From Aerococcus sp. (GTDB lineage: Bacteria; Bacillota; Bacilli; Lactobacillales; Aerococcaceae), in NCBI GenBank assembly GCA_030528285.1, contig JAUMZE010000001.1:248001-312000 (forward strand): a DNA stretch of 64,000 nt. The letters are read 5' to 3'. The first letter of the stretch is position 1. Each line of letters opens with the position of its first letter. A program made the translations under genes and the position numbers. A model generated the notes under the pieces. The model searched no databases and was not told the DNA's origin. It saw only the letters and a program-made list of their open reading frames with translations. Positions 45,668 through 53,837 of the stretch are shown one piece after another.

Positions 45668-46294
45668 TTAGCGAAAGAAAGGATTGGTTGCCCGCTCCTG
45701 GCCAATCGTAGTAGGTAATCCGTGCCCCGGATAAACCACATAATCGTCCGGTAAGGTAAAGAGCTGCTTTCTGATACTATTGAGCAGTGCCGTCTCGCTC
45801 CCCTCTGGAAAGTCAAAACGCCCAATCGCATGTTTAAACAGCGCATCTCCAGAGAAGACTAAGCGTTCAGACGCAAACACATAGCTCGTACTCCCCGGCG
45901 TATGCCCTGGGGTGGGACGGGCTTCAATCTGGAAAGACCCAATTTGAAAATTGACTACTGGTGATAACACATGTTCAGCAGGTTGACAGGTAAAAGCATA
46001 GCGATAGGAACTCGAGAGATTCTTATCTGGATCTTGTAACCACGCTTGCTCGATCTGATTAATATAAACCGGAATCTGATAAGTCGTTCGGATCACTTCC
46101 AATGCGCCAATATGGTCAAAGTGTGCATGTGTGATCAGGATGGCATGCGGTGTCACCTGTAATGCGCTGATGGCTTTAACGATCTCTTCACTATCATTTC
46201 CGGGATCGATAATCAGTGCATCCTGATGATCACTAATGATATAACAATTTTCTTTGATGGTGTCCGTTTCAACGGTCACAACCTGGCTCATCAT
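45668..46294 (-). CDS. MBL-fold metallo-hydrolase (glyoxalase II-like)
   Basis: 208 residues with the metallo-beta-lactamase motif THAHFDHIGAL (HxHxDH, near 57-62) and further metal ligands in RPTPGHTPGSTSY and FSGDALF; YPGHGLPTTIGQE supplies the last His. Resembles the YqgX/GloB-like hydrolases of Firmicutes that act on thioesters. It lies 11 bases after the cysteine-desulfurase-like gene, so the two probably form an operon, perhaps for persulfide or thiol metabolism. Substrate unknown. Confidence 0.85.
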   Translation of the reverse strand: MMSQVVTVETDTIKENCYIISDHQDALIIDPGNDSEEIVKAISALQVTPHAILITHAHFDHIGALEVIRTTYQIPVYINQIEQAWLQDPDKNLSSSYRYAFTCQPAEHVLSPVVNFQIGSFQIEARPTPGHTPGSTSYVFASERLVFSGDALFKHAIGRFDFPEGSETALLNSIRKQLFTLPDDYVVYPGHGLPTTIGQERATNPFFR

Positions 46295-46305
46295 TGACTC
46301 CTCTC

Positions 46306-47448
46306 TTACAATGCTTCCTGGGATAGGGTTCGAATGGCACTAATAGCGGTGTCGATCTCTTCTACCGTCGTATAATGGGACAGACTGAACCGCACGGCCC
46401 CCTGACGCTCAGTGTGGAAGGTCTGATGCATCAGTGGCGCACAATGCCCCCCTGTCCGCACAATGATGCCATAACGATCCGCCAGCGCTAAACCAATGTC
46501 TGCGGAGTCCTCCTCACCGATATTGATCGTGACAATCGGCACATGTTCCTCTTCCTCCATGTCGCCATAGATCGTAACATTGGGGAGGTCCTTGATGCCG
46601 TCCACCAAATATTTTCTTAGAGAGGCCTCCTCTTGTTCGATCCGTTCGACCCCGTAATCGAGGAGGTACCCCAATGCGGCGTTCAGTCCCGCTAACCCGT
46701 GACCGTTCATCGTCCCCGCTTCCAGATGGGTCGGATATTCCTCTGGTTGCGTATGAGAAAAGGTATCGATCCCTGTCCCCCCCAATTTCAGTGGCGGAAT
46801 CATTACACCCGGACGAATGTACATACCACCTGTCCCTTGGGGGCCCATCAGACTCTTGTGCCCGGTAAAGCAGAGCACATCAATCTTTAGTTTTTGAACA
46901 TCGATTGAACGCGCGCCACAGGTTTGGGCAGCATCGACAATGAGTAATAAGCCATGTCGATGCGCGATTTCACTCACCTGATCCAGTGACGTCACATTTC
47001 CCGTTAAATTCGAAGCATGGGTAATCACGATACCTTTTGTATTGGGTTGAATGGCAGATTCAAGATCTGATAAGTGGATATTACCCTGGTGATCGGCAGG
47101 GAGGATCGTCAATTCAACGCCTCGCTCCGCCATCAGGTAACACGGCCGGAGCACCGAATTGTGTTCCATTGTCGTTGTAATCAGATGATCGCCCGGTTGG
47201 AATAACCCTTGGATTGCGATATTCAAGCTCTCCGTCACGTTCGACGTAAATACCACCTGCGCAGAGCCCTCACCATGAAGCAGTTGATTCATCCGCTCCC
47301 GTGCCTCAAAAATCACGCGGGACGTGGAAAGAGCAGTCGGCGTCCCCCCGCGCCCAGCATTTCCTAGATGATCCAATGCATCGATCATTGCTTCCTTTAC
47401 AACAGCTGGTTTTCTGAGAGTTGTCGCCCCATTATCTAAATAAATCAT
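46306..47448 (-). CDS. Class V aminotransferase, cysteine desulfurase/selenocysteine lyase-like (EF2568 type)
   Basis: 380-residue PLP enzyme. It begins MIYLDNGATTLRKPAVVKEAM; PLP Lys198 lies in FTGHKSLMGPQGTGG and the catalytic Cys336 in RTGGHCAPLMHQTF. The EHNSVLRP and LNLTG-like substrate segments and the overall layout match the TIGR01977/EF2568 subfamily rather than SufS or IscS. Members mobilise S or Se from cysteine or selenocysteine. The E. faecalis EF2568 gene sits beside selD in a selenium-dependent molybdenum-hydroxylase cluster. With a probable selenoprotein 16 kb away, a role in selenium delivery is plausible but unproven. Confidence 0.85.
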   Translation of the reverse strand: MIYLDNGATTLRKPAVVKEAMIDALDHLGNAGRGGTPTALSTSRVIFEARERMNQLLHGEGSAQVVFTSNVTESLNIAIQGLFQPGDHLITTTMEHNSVLRPCYLMAERGVELTILPADHQGNIHLSDLESAIQPNTKGIVITHASNLTGNVTSLDQVSEIAHRHGLLLIVDAAQTCGARSIDVQKLKIDVLCFTGHKSLMGPQGTGGMYIRPGVMIPPLKLGGTGIDTFSHTQPEEYPTHLEAGTMNGHGLAGLNAALGYLLDYGVERIEQEEASLRKYLVDGIKDLPNVTIYGDMEEEEHVPIVTINIGEEDSADIGLALADRYGIIVRTGGHCAPLMHQTFHTERQGAVRFSLSHYTTVEEIDTAISAIRTLSQEAL

Positions 47449-47477
47449 GATCTAACCCTTCTTCATTCGTTTGTGAT

Positions 47478-48227
47478 TTAATCAATGGACGCTAAAAATG
47501 CTTGGAGGTCACGGCTAAGTGCTGAGAGTATCGCTCCCTGTGTCAGGAGATGATCAGACGTAGGATAGACATGATAATCAATGACCTGTTCCGTGCTAAA
47601 TGGGAGATCGCGCCCATACCGACACGCCGCGACCTGATCTTCCTCGCCCTGAGCAATAAACAGCGGTGGGGGTAATTGAGGAGTTGCTGTTTGTATCTCC
47701 TCGGGTGATTGGTTCATCTCCACTAGGAACTGATGGAGACGCTCCTGGACTTTTTTGTGGGCTGTCTGGGAGAATGCTGCCTGACGCCCCCATTGTTCAT
47801 GGAAGAAATGGGTGAGGAGTGCCTGTTCGAGTCGTTCTATCTGCCAACCGCCTTGAAATAGGATAGAGAGCAGGATCCCCGCAGAAATTTCCATGTGTTC
47901 CCATAACAACTGCCATGCCATCAATGCACCCAAAGAACTGCCACCCACAACGATTTGTTCGGCCCCCGTCGATTGAATGTGCTTCAATGCGACTTCTACC
48001 TCATTATACCAAGTTTCACTATCGTAGCGGGCAATTTTATCAAAATATACCGCTCGTTGTTCTGAGAAATCAGGACAATAAATACTGTAACCCTGCTGAT
48101 GGAAGCGACGCGCCAAACTGAAAAAGACAGTAGGCGTGGTCATGAGCGGATGAAAAAGCAAGATGGCTGTTTTGTTCGTGCCTGGATACCAAATTTCAGA
48201 CGCCTGTGTTTGTCTAAAATAAACCAT
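47478..48227 (-). CDS. Alpha/beta-hydrolase fold protein
   Basis: 249 residues from the ATG at 48227 (MVYFRQTQASEIWYPG), with TAGAGGTG seven bases upstream; a GTG three codons earlier is an alternative. The nucleophile elbow is VVGGSSLGALMAW (GxSxG, Ser near 100); the acid lies in AQGEEDQVAACRYG and the catalytic His in YPTSDHLLTQGA. Esterase or thioesterase-like; the substrate is unknown. It starts 11 bases after the broken E2 gene and may once have been its operon partner. Confidence 0.82.
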   Translation of the reverse strand: MVYFRQTQASEIWYPGTNKTAILLFHPLMTTPTVFFSLARRFHQQGYSIYCPDFSEQRAVYFDKIARYDSETWYNEVEVALKHIQSTGAEQIVVGGSSLGALMAWQLLWEHMEISAGILLSILFQGGWQIERLEQALLTHFFHEQWGRQAAFSQTAHKKVQERLHQFLVEMNQSPEEIQTATPQLPPPLFIAQGEEDQVAACRYGRDLPFSTEQVIDYHVYPTSDHLLTQGAILSALSRDLQAFLASID

Positions 48228-48238
48228 ATTAAACACCT

Positions 48239-49510
48239 CTAGCCCTGATAGAATAAGTGGTTCGGATGTTCAATCAGCTGTTTGAGGTCATTCATCGCCT
48301 CCACTGCTACCCCACGGTCCACAACCCGAAAATCAACGGTTAAGGAGAGTGGCAGCATCGGCCGGACGATAACTTCTTGATCCACGGCGACGGGTTGATT
48401 CGTGATCTTCACCGCCAAGGCAAGTGGCTTGTGGATAATGAACGAGTGGGACGAAGAAATGCTCGCCCCCATTCAGTGAACTGATATCTGAAATCGTGAT
48501 CGTGCCGTCTTTTAAATGCTCATAGTCAAAAGTCTTTTCCTTGATTTCAGCACTTCGCTATCTCCTGTTGAATCTCTGCCAAGGATTTTTGATCAGCGTG
48601 GGCAATCACCGGTGTAAACATCCCCTGTACGGTATTCATCTCAAATCCAACATTGATGCGTTCCTTGAAGAAAAATTGAGCCACCGTATCATCCAACCCA
48701 GCGTTTAGTTTGGGATGTTTCTTGGTCAGTGTTACTAAACATTTCACAAGATACGGCAAAAAATCAGCCGTCTCATTCATCTCTGCATCCTGCTATTCCT
48801 GATAGAGCGTACGAAGAGCCTTCACGTCCACCTCATCAAATAAAGTGAATGGCGGAACTTTCTTATGGGACTGCTCGGCCGTGGAGGAATCGAATTGACG
48901 GATATAGGTCAATTCCCGACGTGCTTCGTCCTCACGTGGATATTGGAAGTAATCCGGATTCCATTGATCCACCAGCGTAAAATCATGCTGTTTGTGGGCG
49001 AGTGCTCGATTGAATACAGCATCGATCTCTTTGGGCGTGACATAGCCCTCTTCATTGGGGAGCACCTGATCAATGTCGACTCCGCGTTCTTTTGCATATT
49101 GGCGTGTTTTTGGCATTGTTTTTACAGGACGATCCAATCGTGGCGTAATAAAAGTCGCCAGCGTTTCCTTCGCTTCAAGTTCCTCTACTGGGGTGGCAGC
49201 AAGAGCCTGTTTAAGGACAGGAGCTGCAGGCATGGGGATTGGCGTTGCTGTAGCTGGTTGTTCAGCCGTATAAAAGCCATTGAGCGCAATAATAGGGTCG
49301 TCTGGATTCACGATATCCCCCTCTTCAACGAGTACCTCGCTGATGGTCCCCTGATACTGACTCATCAATTCACCCATCGCCTTATCCGTCTGCATCTCTG
49401 AAACAACAGCTTCTTTCTCTATCACATCCCCCTGGTTTCACGAGGATATTCACCACTTCTGCTTCGAACAATCCCTCCCCTAACTCCGGCAAGCGAATCG
49501 CATCTGCCAT
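48239..49510 (-). pseudogene. 2-oxoacid dehydrogenase E2 (dihydrolipoyl acyltransferase), multiply disrupted
   Basis: It starts with a good AATTGGAGGG site at MADAIRLPELGEG. An extra G in a five-G run (49428-49432) shifts the frame inside the lipoyl domain, just before the lipoyl-lysine motif EMQTDKAM. The E3-binding domain (MPKTRQYAKERGVDI) and early catalytic domain follow until an in-frame TAG at 48793-48795. Further frameshifts occur near 48555 and 48450. The catalytic motif that should read DHRxxDG reads DFRVVDRG, so the active His is lost as well. Total span fits a normal E2 of about 420 residues. No E1 or E3 genes are nearby. Specificity (pyruvate, acetoin or branched chain) cannot be judged. 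Confidence 0.92.
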
Positions 49511-49648
49511 TTGTTTCCCTCCAATTTTTTTATTTTGGTCTTTGAATTTTCGATTACAATTGTATACTAAAAATGTACCATAAACATAATACGTTAAGTA
49601 AGCTCTTTCTATAAGGCGTATACTAAGGATAAAGGAGAGTGACCTAGA
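49511..49648. promoter_or_regulatory. Divergent promoter region with a TACAATTGTA palindrome
   Basis: Between the E2 pseudogene and the SDR gene. TACAATTGTA (near 49555-49564) overlaps the minus-strand -10 region (TATACAAT) of the pseudogene. On the plus strand TATACT near 49620 could be the SDR -10 element. No regulator gene is adjacent. Confidence 0.45.
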
Positions 49649-50365
49649 ATGAAAGATTTAGCGAAGAAAGTGACCGTTGTGACTGGTGGCTCATCCGGGA
49701 TTGGGCTGGCTACCATTCAAAAATTCATGGAAGAAGGAGCAACTGCGATTTCCGCGGACATCAGCGCTCCCGAAGACGAGGCAATTCCGTTCATTAAAAC
49801 CGATGTAACGAGTGAAGCGTCTCTGGAAGCCATGGTAAAAGAAGTCGTTGATAACTATGGCAAGCTTGATATTCTCGTGGCAAACGCCGGTATTGCCGAG
49901 AAGAAAGGCGGCGTGGCAGATCTAGACGTCGACAATTGGGAGAAAGTCATTGCGATCGATCTCACGGGCGTTGTTCTCACCAACAAAGCCGTTGTGAAAC
50001 AGATGCTTAAACAAGGGCATGGCAGTGTGATTAATATGAGTTCCATTCTCGGGGTGGTAGGAGCTGCGAACTCCCAAGCCTATTCTGCTGCCAAAGCCGG
50101 CGTCGCAAACTACACCAAATCCCAAGCCGTCACCTACGCCAAACAGGGAATTCGCTTCAATGCAATTGCTCCGGGCTACGTTGCCACTCCGCTCCTCAAA
50201 ACTTTGCCAGATGATGTCACACAGAGCATGGTCTCAAAGATGCCAATCGGTCGCTTAGCCGAACCAGCAGAAATTGCGAACGTCATCGCCTTTATTGCGA
50301 GTGACGAAGCCTCCTTTGTGACCGGCGCAATCATCAATGTCGACGGTGGTTATACATCACTGTAA
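49649..50365 (+). CDS. SDR-family oxidoreductase
   Basis: 238-residue short-chain dehydrogenase/reductase. Cofactor motif VTGGSSGIGLAT (TGxxxGIG, near 12-22), NAG motif LVANAGIAEK and catalytic SSILGVVGAANSQAYSAAKAG (Ser, YxxxK). The Asp after beta-2 (SADIS) suggests NAD(H) preference. The C-terminus VTGAIINVDGGYTSL is typical of the 3-oxoacyl-ACP-reductase/acetoin-reductase-like classical SDRs. Substrate unknown. Well-placed AAAGGAGAG site. Its divergent neighbour is the E2 pseudogene. Confidence 0.92.
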   Translation: MKDLAKKVTVVTGGSSGIGLATIQKFMEEGATAISADISAPEDEAIPFIKTDVTSEASLEAMVKEVVDNYGKLDILVANAGIAEKKGGVADLDVDNWEKVIAIDLTGVVLTNKAVVKQMLKQGHGSVINMSSILGVVGAANSQAYSAAKAGVANYTKSQAVTYAKQGIRFNAIAPGYVATPLLKTLPDDVTQSMVSKMPIGRLAEPAEIANVIAFIASDEASFVTGAIINVDGGYTSL

Positions 50366-50385
50366 TCGATGTTAATATCTAATCA

Positions 50386-50459
50386 ATGAAAATGATCCGT
50401 CATGATCAACGACGAGGCAACTGCTTCTCCTCGATCGTTGAAGGCGGATCATTTTTTTC
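50386..50459 (+). terminator. Terminator of the SDR gene
   Basis: A two-part stem (AAATGATCCG with CGGATCATTT, then TCAACGACGAGG with CCTCGATCGTTGA) followed by TTTTTTT. Confidence 0.92.
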
Positions 50460-50461
50460 TA

Positions 50462-50498
50462 TAAAAAAGCGACCATGTCTAGTGCACAGCCGCTTTCC
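50462..50498 (-). terminator. Terminator of the nupC-like gene
   Basis: On the minus strand AAAGCGGC pairs with GTCGCTTT across a loop containing GTGCAC, followed by TTTTTTAT. Confidence 0.8.
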
Positions 50499-50528
50499 TT
50501 AAAAGATTTATAGTCTGTTAGTTATTAT

Positions 50529-51719
50529 CTAGAAGTACATCCCAACAATCGTTCCGGTTAAGATCGAAGCGAGGGTCGCTCCCAGCAATAATTTCATGGA
50601 GAACTTCGCTACATAGGATCCTTGTTTTTCGCTGATGGCTTTAAGAGAACCAGTGATAATGCCGACTGTCCCGAAGTTCGCGAAAGATACCAGATAAACA
50701 GAAATAATGGCTTGAGTTTTCTCGGTAAGGCCACTCGCTAAATCGTGAAGCTGCCCCATCGCTACAAATTCGTTAGTGAGTAATTTCGTTGCCATCAAAC
50801 TCCCGGCTTTGACGATATCTTCTGCAGGAACGCCCATCAACCAGGCGATTGGTGCGAACACGTAGCCGATCAAGGTCGTGAAGGAAACATTAAAGATCGC
50901 TAAGAATGAGTTATTCAGGAAGGTAATCAGGGCCATGAACCCGATCAACATTGCGCCCACCGTGATCGCTAATTGGAAACCGTCCACAATGTACGTTCCC
51001 AACATCTGGAAGAAGGATTCGTCTTTCGTGTCATCCTCTAAAATCAGTTGCTCGTCTTCAGCAGAAACATCATAAGGATTGATGATACAAGAAATAATGA
51101 GTGCTGATAAGATGTTCAAGAAGACCGCAACTACCACGTACTTGCCTTCGATCATTTCCATATAGGAGGCTAACATCGCTGCCGATACCGCGCTCATCGC
51201 AGAGGCACAGATCGTGTAGAGACGCTTTTCATCGAGTTTAGGGATTTGTTCCTTGATCGTCAAGAAAACTTCTGGTTGCCCGAGCACAGCCGTTGAAACC
51301 GCAAAGTAACTCTCTAATTCTCCCATGTGAGCGACCTTGTTCAGGGCGAACCCGATCCATTTAATCACAAATGGTAATACCTTGATGTAGTTCAAAATCC
51401 CAATCAACGCGGAGATAAACACAATTGGCATTAACACGTTCAGGAAGAAGACACTGCCGCCCTCTTGGATCATCAAGCCACCGAAGACGAAATCCACTCC
51501 GCCAGCTGCCTGTTCCATCAACCAATTAAAGAAATAAGAAATTTGGGTCAAAACGCTGATCCCACCTGATGTATGTAAACACAGGAATGAAATCACCAAT
51601 TGCAAGGCGAACAGGATCCCCATTTTTTGGTACTTCACTTGTGAACGCCCATTGCTGAAGAGCCAGCTCACGCCAAATACAAACGCTAAGCCTGTAAGTA
51701 AAAAGACAAAATTCATCAT
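50529..51719 (-). CDS. NupC-type concentrative nucleoside transporter
   Basis: 396-residue CNT-family cation/nucleoside symporter. Multiple membrane segments, with the conserved VLGQPEVFLTIKEQIPKL region (loop between TM3 and TM4, carrying Gly-Gln-xx-Glu substrate contacts) and SFANFGTVGIITGSLKAI near the C-terminus. The central MASYMEMIEGKYVVVAVFLNI segment is typical. Preceded by AAAAGGAGCG and a leader with several possible helices. It would import pyrimidine and/or purine nucleosides, which the nucleoside hydrolase encoded 2 kb upstream could cleave. Confidence 0.92.
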   Translation of the reverse strand: MMNFVFLLTGLAFVFGVSWLFSNGRSQVKYQKMGILFALQLVISFLCLHTSGGISVLTQISYFFNWLMEQAAGGVDFVFGGLMIQEGGSVFFLNVLMPIVFISALIGILNYIKVLPFVIKWIGFALNKVAHMGELESYFAVSTAVLGQPEVFLTIKEQIPKLDEKRLYTICASAMSAVSAAMLASYMEMIEGKYVVVAVFLNILSALIISCIINPYDVSAEDEQLILEDDTKDESFFQMLGTYIVDGFQLAITVGAMLIGFMALITFLNNSFLAIFNVSFTTLIGYVFAPIAWLMGVPAEDIVKAGSLMATKLLTNEFVAMGQLHDLASGLTEKTQAIISVYLVSFANFGTVGIITGSLKAISEKQGSYVAKFSMKLLLGATLASILTGTIVGMYF

Positions 51720-51781
51720 TCGCTCCTTTTCATCAATTCACTGCTACGACGATATCCACTAAATTGAATCGTTCCTTCTCC

Positions 51782-51904
51782 CATTGCCTCCTATCCTTCA
51801 TTCAAAAGTTGCAGCCTTCCCGAAAAAACGGCAATGATCCGTCTAACCTTTCGGGTTGCCCGCCAACCTCGCTATATTTTACCTTTATTGGACAAAACAC
51901 TCAA
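51782..51904 (-). promoter_or_regulatory. Promoter and structured 5' leader of the nupC-like gene
   Basis: TTGAGT (51899-51904), a 17-base spacer and TAAAAT (51876-51881) form a promoter. The transcript can form GGTTG/CAACC (51864-51868 with 51854-51858), CCCGAAA/TTTCGGG (51849-51855 with 51819-51825) and CATTGCC/GGCAATG (51830-51836 with 51782-51788). The first two overlap and exclude each other, and the last approaches the ribosome-binding region. I found none of the purine-riboswitch core sequence. It may be a novel cis-regulatory RNA or chance pairing. Confidence 0.5.
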
Positions 51905-51950
51905 ATGAATATTGAGGATTTCGAGGGAGGAATGTAAGAAAAGTCTATAA

Positions 51951-51990
51951 TACCCTCACGCCAACTGCCAAGCAGCGGACATGAGGGTAC
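51951..51990 (-). terminator. Possible terminator of the TDT permease pseudogene
   Basis: On the minus strand TACCCTCATG pairs with CGTGAGGGTA around a loop of about 20 bases, followed by TTATAG. The T-tract is weak. Confidence 0.55.
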
Positions 51991-51998
51991 ACGTCGCA

Positions 51999-52913
51999 TT
52001 AAGCTTTAATGACTTCTATCCAGTGCAGGGCATAGCGCACGAGCACATAAAAGACCGCAGCCGTTGCAATGGCCTCCTCAATCAATACGAGTGGCATCAA
52101 CCCGGACAAGTTGAACGCCGGATTGGTGACGACGAGTTTCAAACTGGTGGCTGTAATCACCAATGGGAAGGTAAAGGCCGAATAACTCGGTCTAAATCCG
52201 CCACGATGCCACCCTGGGAGGTTGAACATCACAATCACATATAATAATTGTGAGAGGCACATCATCCCAAGTGAGAACGCAGAAAGTGGGGTAAGAAAAC
52301 TACTCATGTAACCGGCTAATAACAGAGACGTCGGTGCACAGAGAATGGTAGATGATGGTTTTGCAGAGAACAGCACCTCGCCAATTTTTACCAAGCGATA
52401 AATAATCAACGGAATCACAATAATCCCCATTACAAAGCCTCCGTAAAACACCCACTGACCGATCATTTTCAGCTGGAAGGCGCCGGATGTGACACTCGCA
52501 ACAACGGGCCCCACGTAGACGACCGCCCAACTCGCAAAGACCTGTTTGATCTGGAATTTCTAAACGAACCGCCACGTGAATAAAAGCAGCAAATAGAGAT
52601 GCAGCCCTAATCCAAAGAACCAAATTCAGCGCGCATCCATCCCGAGATATGGCTTCAGATAGGTCGCCAAAAGCATCGTACTCATACTATACGTAGGGAA
52701 GACCGATGCCATCAAAACCTGCTTGCGCTCCCGTTGAAGTTGATCCCAGTTTAAGAGAATCCGTAGCGTAATCAGGATAAAAATCCCAATACCGATAATC
52801 CCACATCCCATTCGAATCAGTGGATGGTGGGATTGTAGGAGATTCCCCAAAGCAAACGTGCCGAGCATCAGCCCCGTAATCGGGAGTGGTAAGTGACTCA
52901 ATTTATCTTTCAT
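51999..52913 (-). pseudogene. TDT-family (tellurite-resistance/dicarboxylate) permease with two in-frame stop codons
   Basis: The start MKDKLSHLPLPITGLMLGTFALGNLL is typical of the SLAC1/TehA/TDT family and lies within the last 11 bases of the sseA-like gene. A single frame runs to 51999 and would encode about 304 residues with ten membrane segments (PTYSMSTMLLATYLKP, then WFFGLGLHLYLLLLF, then VGPVVASVTSG and FNLPGWHRGG). It is interrupted by TGA at 52626-52628 and TAG at 52560-52562, with no frameshift. Two nonsense codons without other damage suggest recent inactivation. Neither position resembles a selenocysteine site. Homologues export sulfite, tellurite-related or dicarboxylate anions. 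Confidence 0.88.
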
Positions 52914-53817
52914 TCACATCCTCCTTAGCGAGTGGTTCATTCGTCTCAAGGGCCCATTCCTGTAGTGACCCATCATAGACTGCTACATGATGATAACCAA
53001 TAACCTCCAATATCTGGGCGAGATAGGCAGCCGCAATTCCAAACCCGCAGTAGGTAATGAGCGGTTGGGATGAATCGGTGAATCCGAGCGCCTCCATTTT
53101 CTTCTTGAGTATATCTACCGGTAACAAAGCCCCTGTGTTAGGATCCGTCAATGACCCAAAGAAACAGTTCTTGGCGTTGGGAATGTGCCCCGCTCGTTCC
53201 TCCTCGAAGGGACACACCTGGCCTAGATACTGGTCTGGACTGAGGGCATCGATCACCCCCGCTGTGTCTCGTTGGCTCGCTACTCGTACATCCTCAACGG
53301 TGGCGTAACGTTCTACTTGCTCGCTTTGTTCAGTGAGTTGGCCTGGCGTCACAGTTGACACTTCATCCGTCACTGGGCGCTTCTCCAGCTGCCACTTAGA
53401 GAGTCCACCATCCAAAATGTGAACGTTAGTGATGCCCTCTAACTGACACTGCCAGCGAAAACGCGCCGCCCACATATCCGCATGTAACGTCGGCGCATCC
53501 CCCATTGCGCCACGATCGTACACCACAATCTGCGTGTCATCCGTCGCGCCCGCTGCCTCGAGTGCAGCTTTCATACGGCGATGTTTTCTATCCACCGTAA
53601 AGAGAATAGCCCCGTCCATCTTATTCACATCCATTAAATCGATGAAATGAGCGCCAGGAATATGGGCTTGTTGATAGGCAGCCTTTGCGGACTGAAGAGT
53701 GGGTGCACTCGATCTATTAAATAAGACGGACGCCTCCACAATCATCAAATTTTCATCCTCTAAATGCTCCGCCAGCCATTTCGTACTCACAAAAATGGGC
53801 ATTGGTGTTTGTGACAT
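52903..53817 (-). CDS. SseA-like two-domain sulfurtransferase (rhodanese)
   Basis: 304 residues behind AGAAAGGAGTGAGAGAAG. Two rhodanese domains: the inactive N-terminal one (about 8-135, with SAKAAYQQAHIPGAHFIDLMDV and VVYDRGAMGDAPTLHADMWAARF) and a catalytic one (about 165-295) with the persulfide Cys257 in ITYCGFGIAAAYLA. The active loop reads CGFGIA, where 3-mercaptopyruvate sulfurtransferases usually have CGSGVT/S. No signal peptide, so cytoplasmic. Third rhodanese-type gene of the 52-64 kb run; its partner acceptor is unknown. Confidence 0.92.
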   Translation of the reverse strand: MSQTPMPIFVSTKWLAEHLEDENLMIVEASVLFNRSSAPTLQSAKAAYQQAHIPGAHFIDLMDVNKMDGAILFTVDRKHRRMKAALEAAGATDDTQIVVYDRGAMGDAPTLHADMWAARFRWQCQLEGITNVHILDGGLSKWQLEKRPVTDEVSTVTPGQLTEQSEQVERYATVEDVRVASQRDTAGVIDALSPDQYLGQVCPFEEERAGHIPNAKNCFFGSLTDPNTGALLPVDILKKKMEALGFTDSSQPLITYCGFGIAAAYLAQILEVIGYHHVAVYDGSLQEWALETNEPLAKEDVNER

Positions 53818-53837
53818 CTTCTCTCACTCCTTTCTCA

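Noticed and set aside
48547-48549. TGA ending the third E2 fragment as a recoded codon
   Set aside because: Family similarity continues in a different frame after this point, so it is a frameshift, not recoding.
51782-51904. Purine riboswitch upstream of the nucleoside transporter
   Set aside because: The conserved loop sequences of the purine aptamer are not present; reported only as an unclassified structured leader.
52626-52628. TGA in the TDT permease as a second selenocysteine codon
   Set aside because: No Cys/Sec is expected at this membrane-segment position, no U/CxxC context, and a TAG follows 22 codons later in the same frame.
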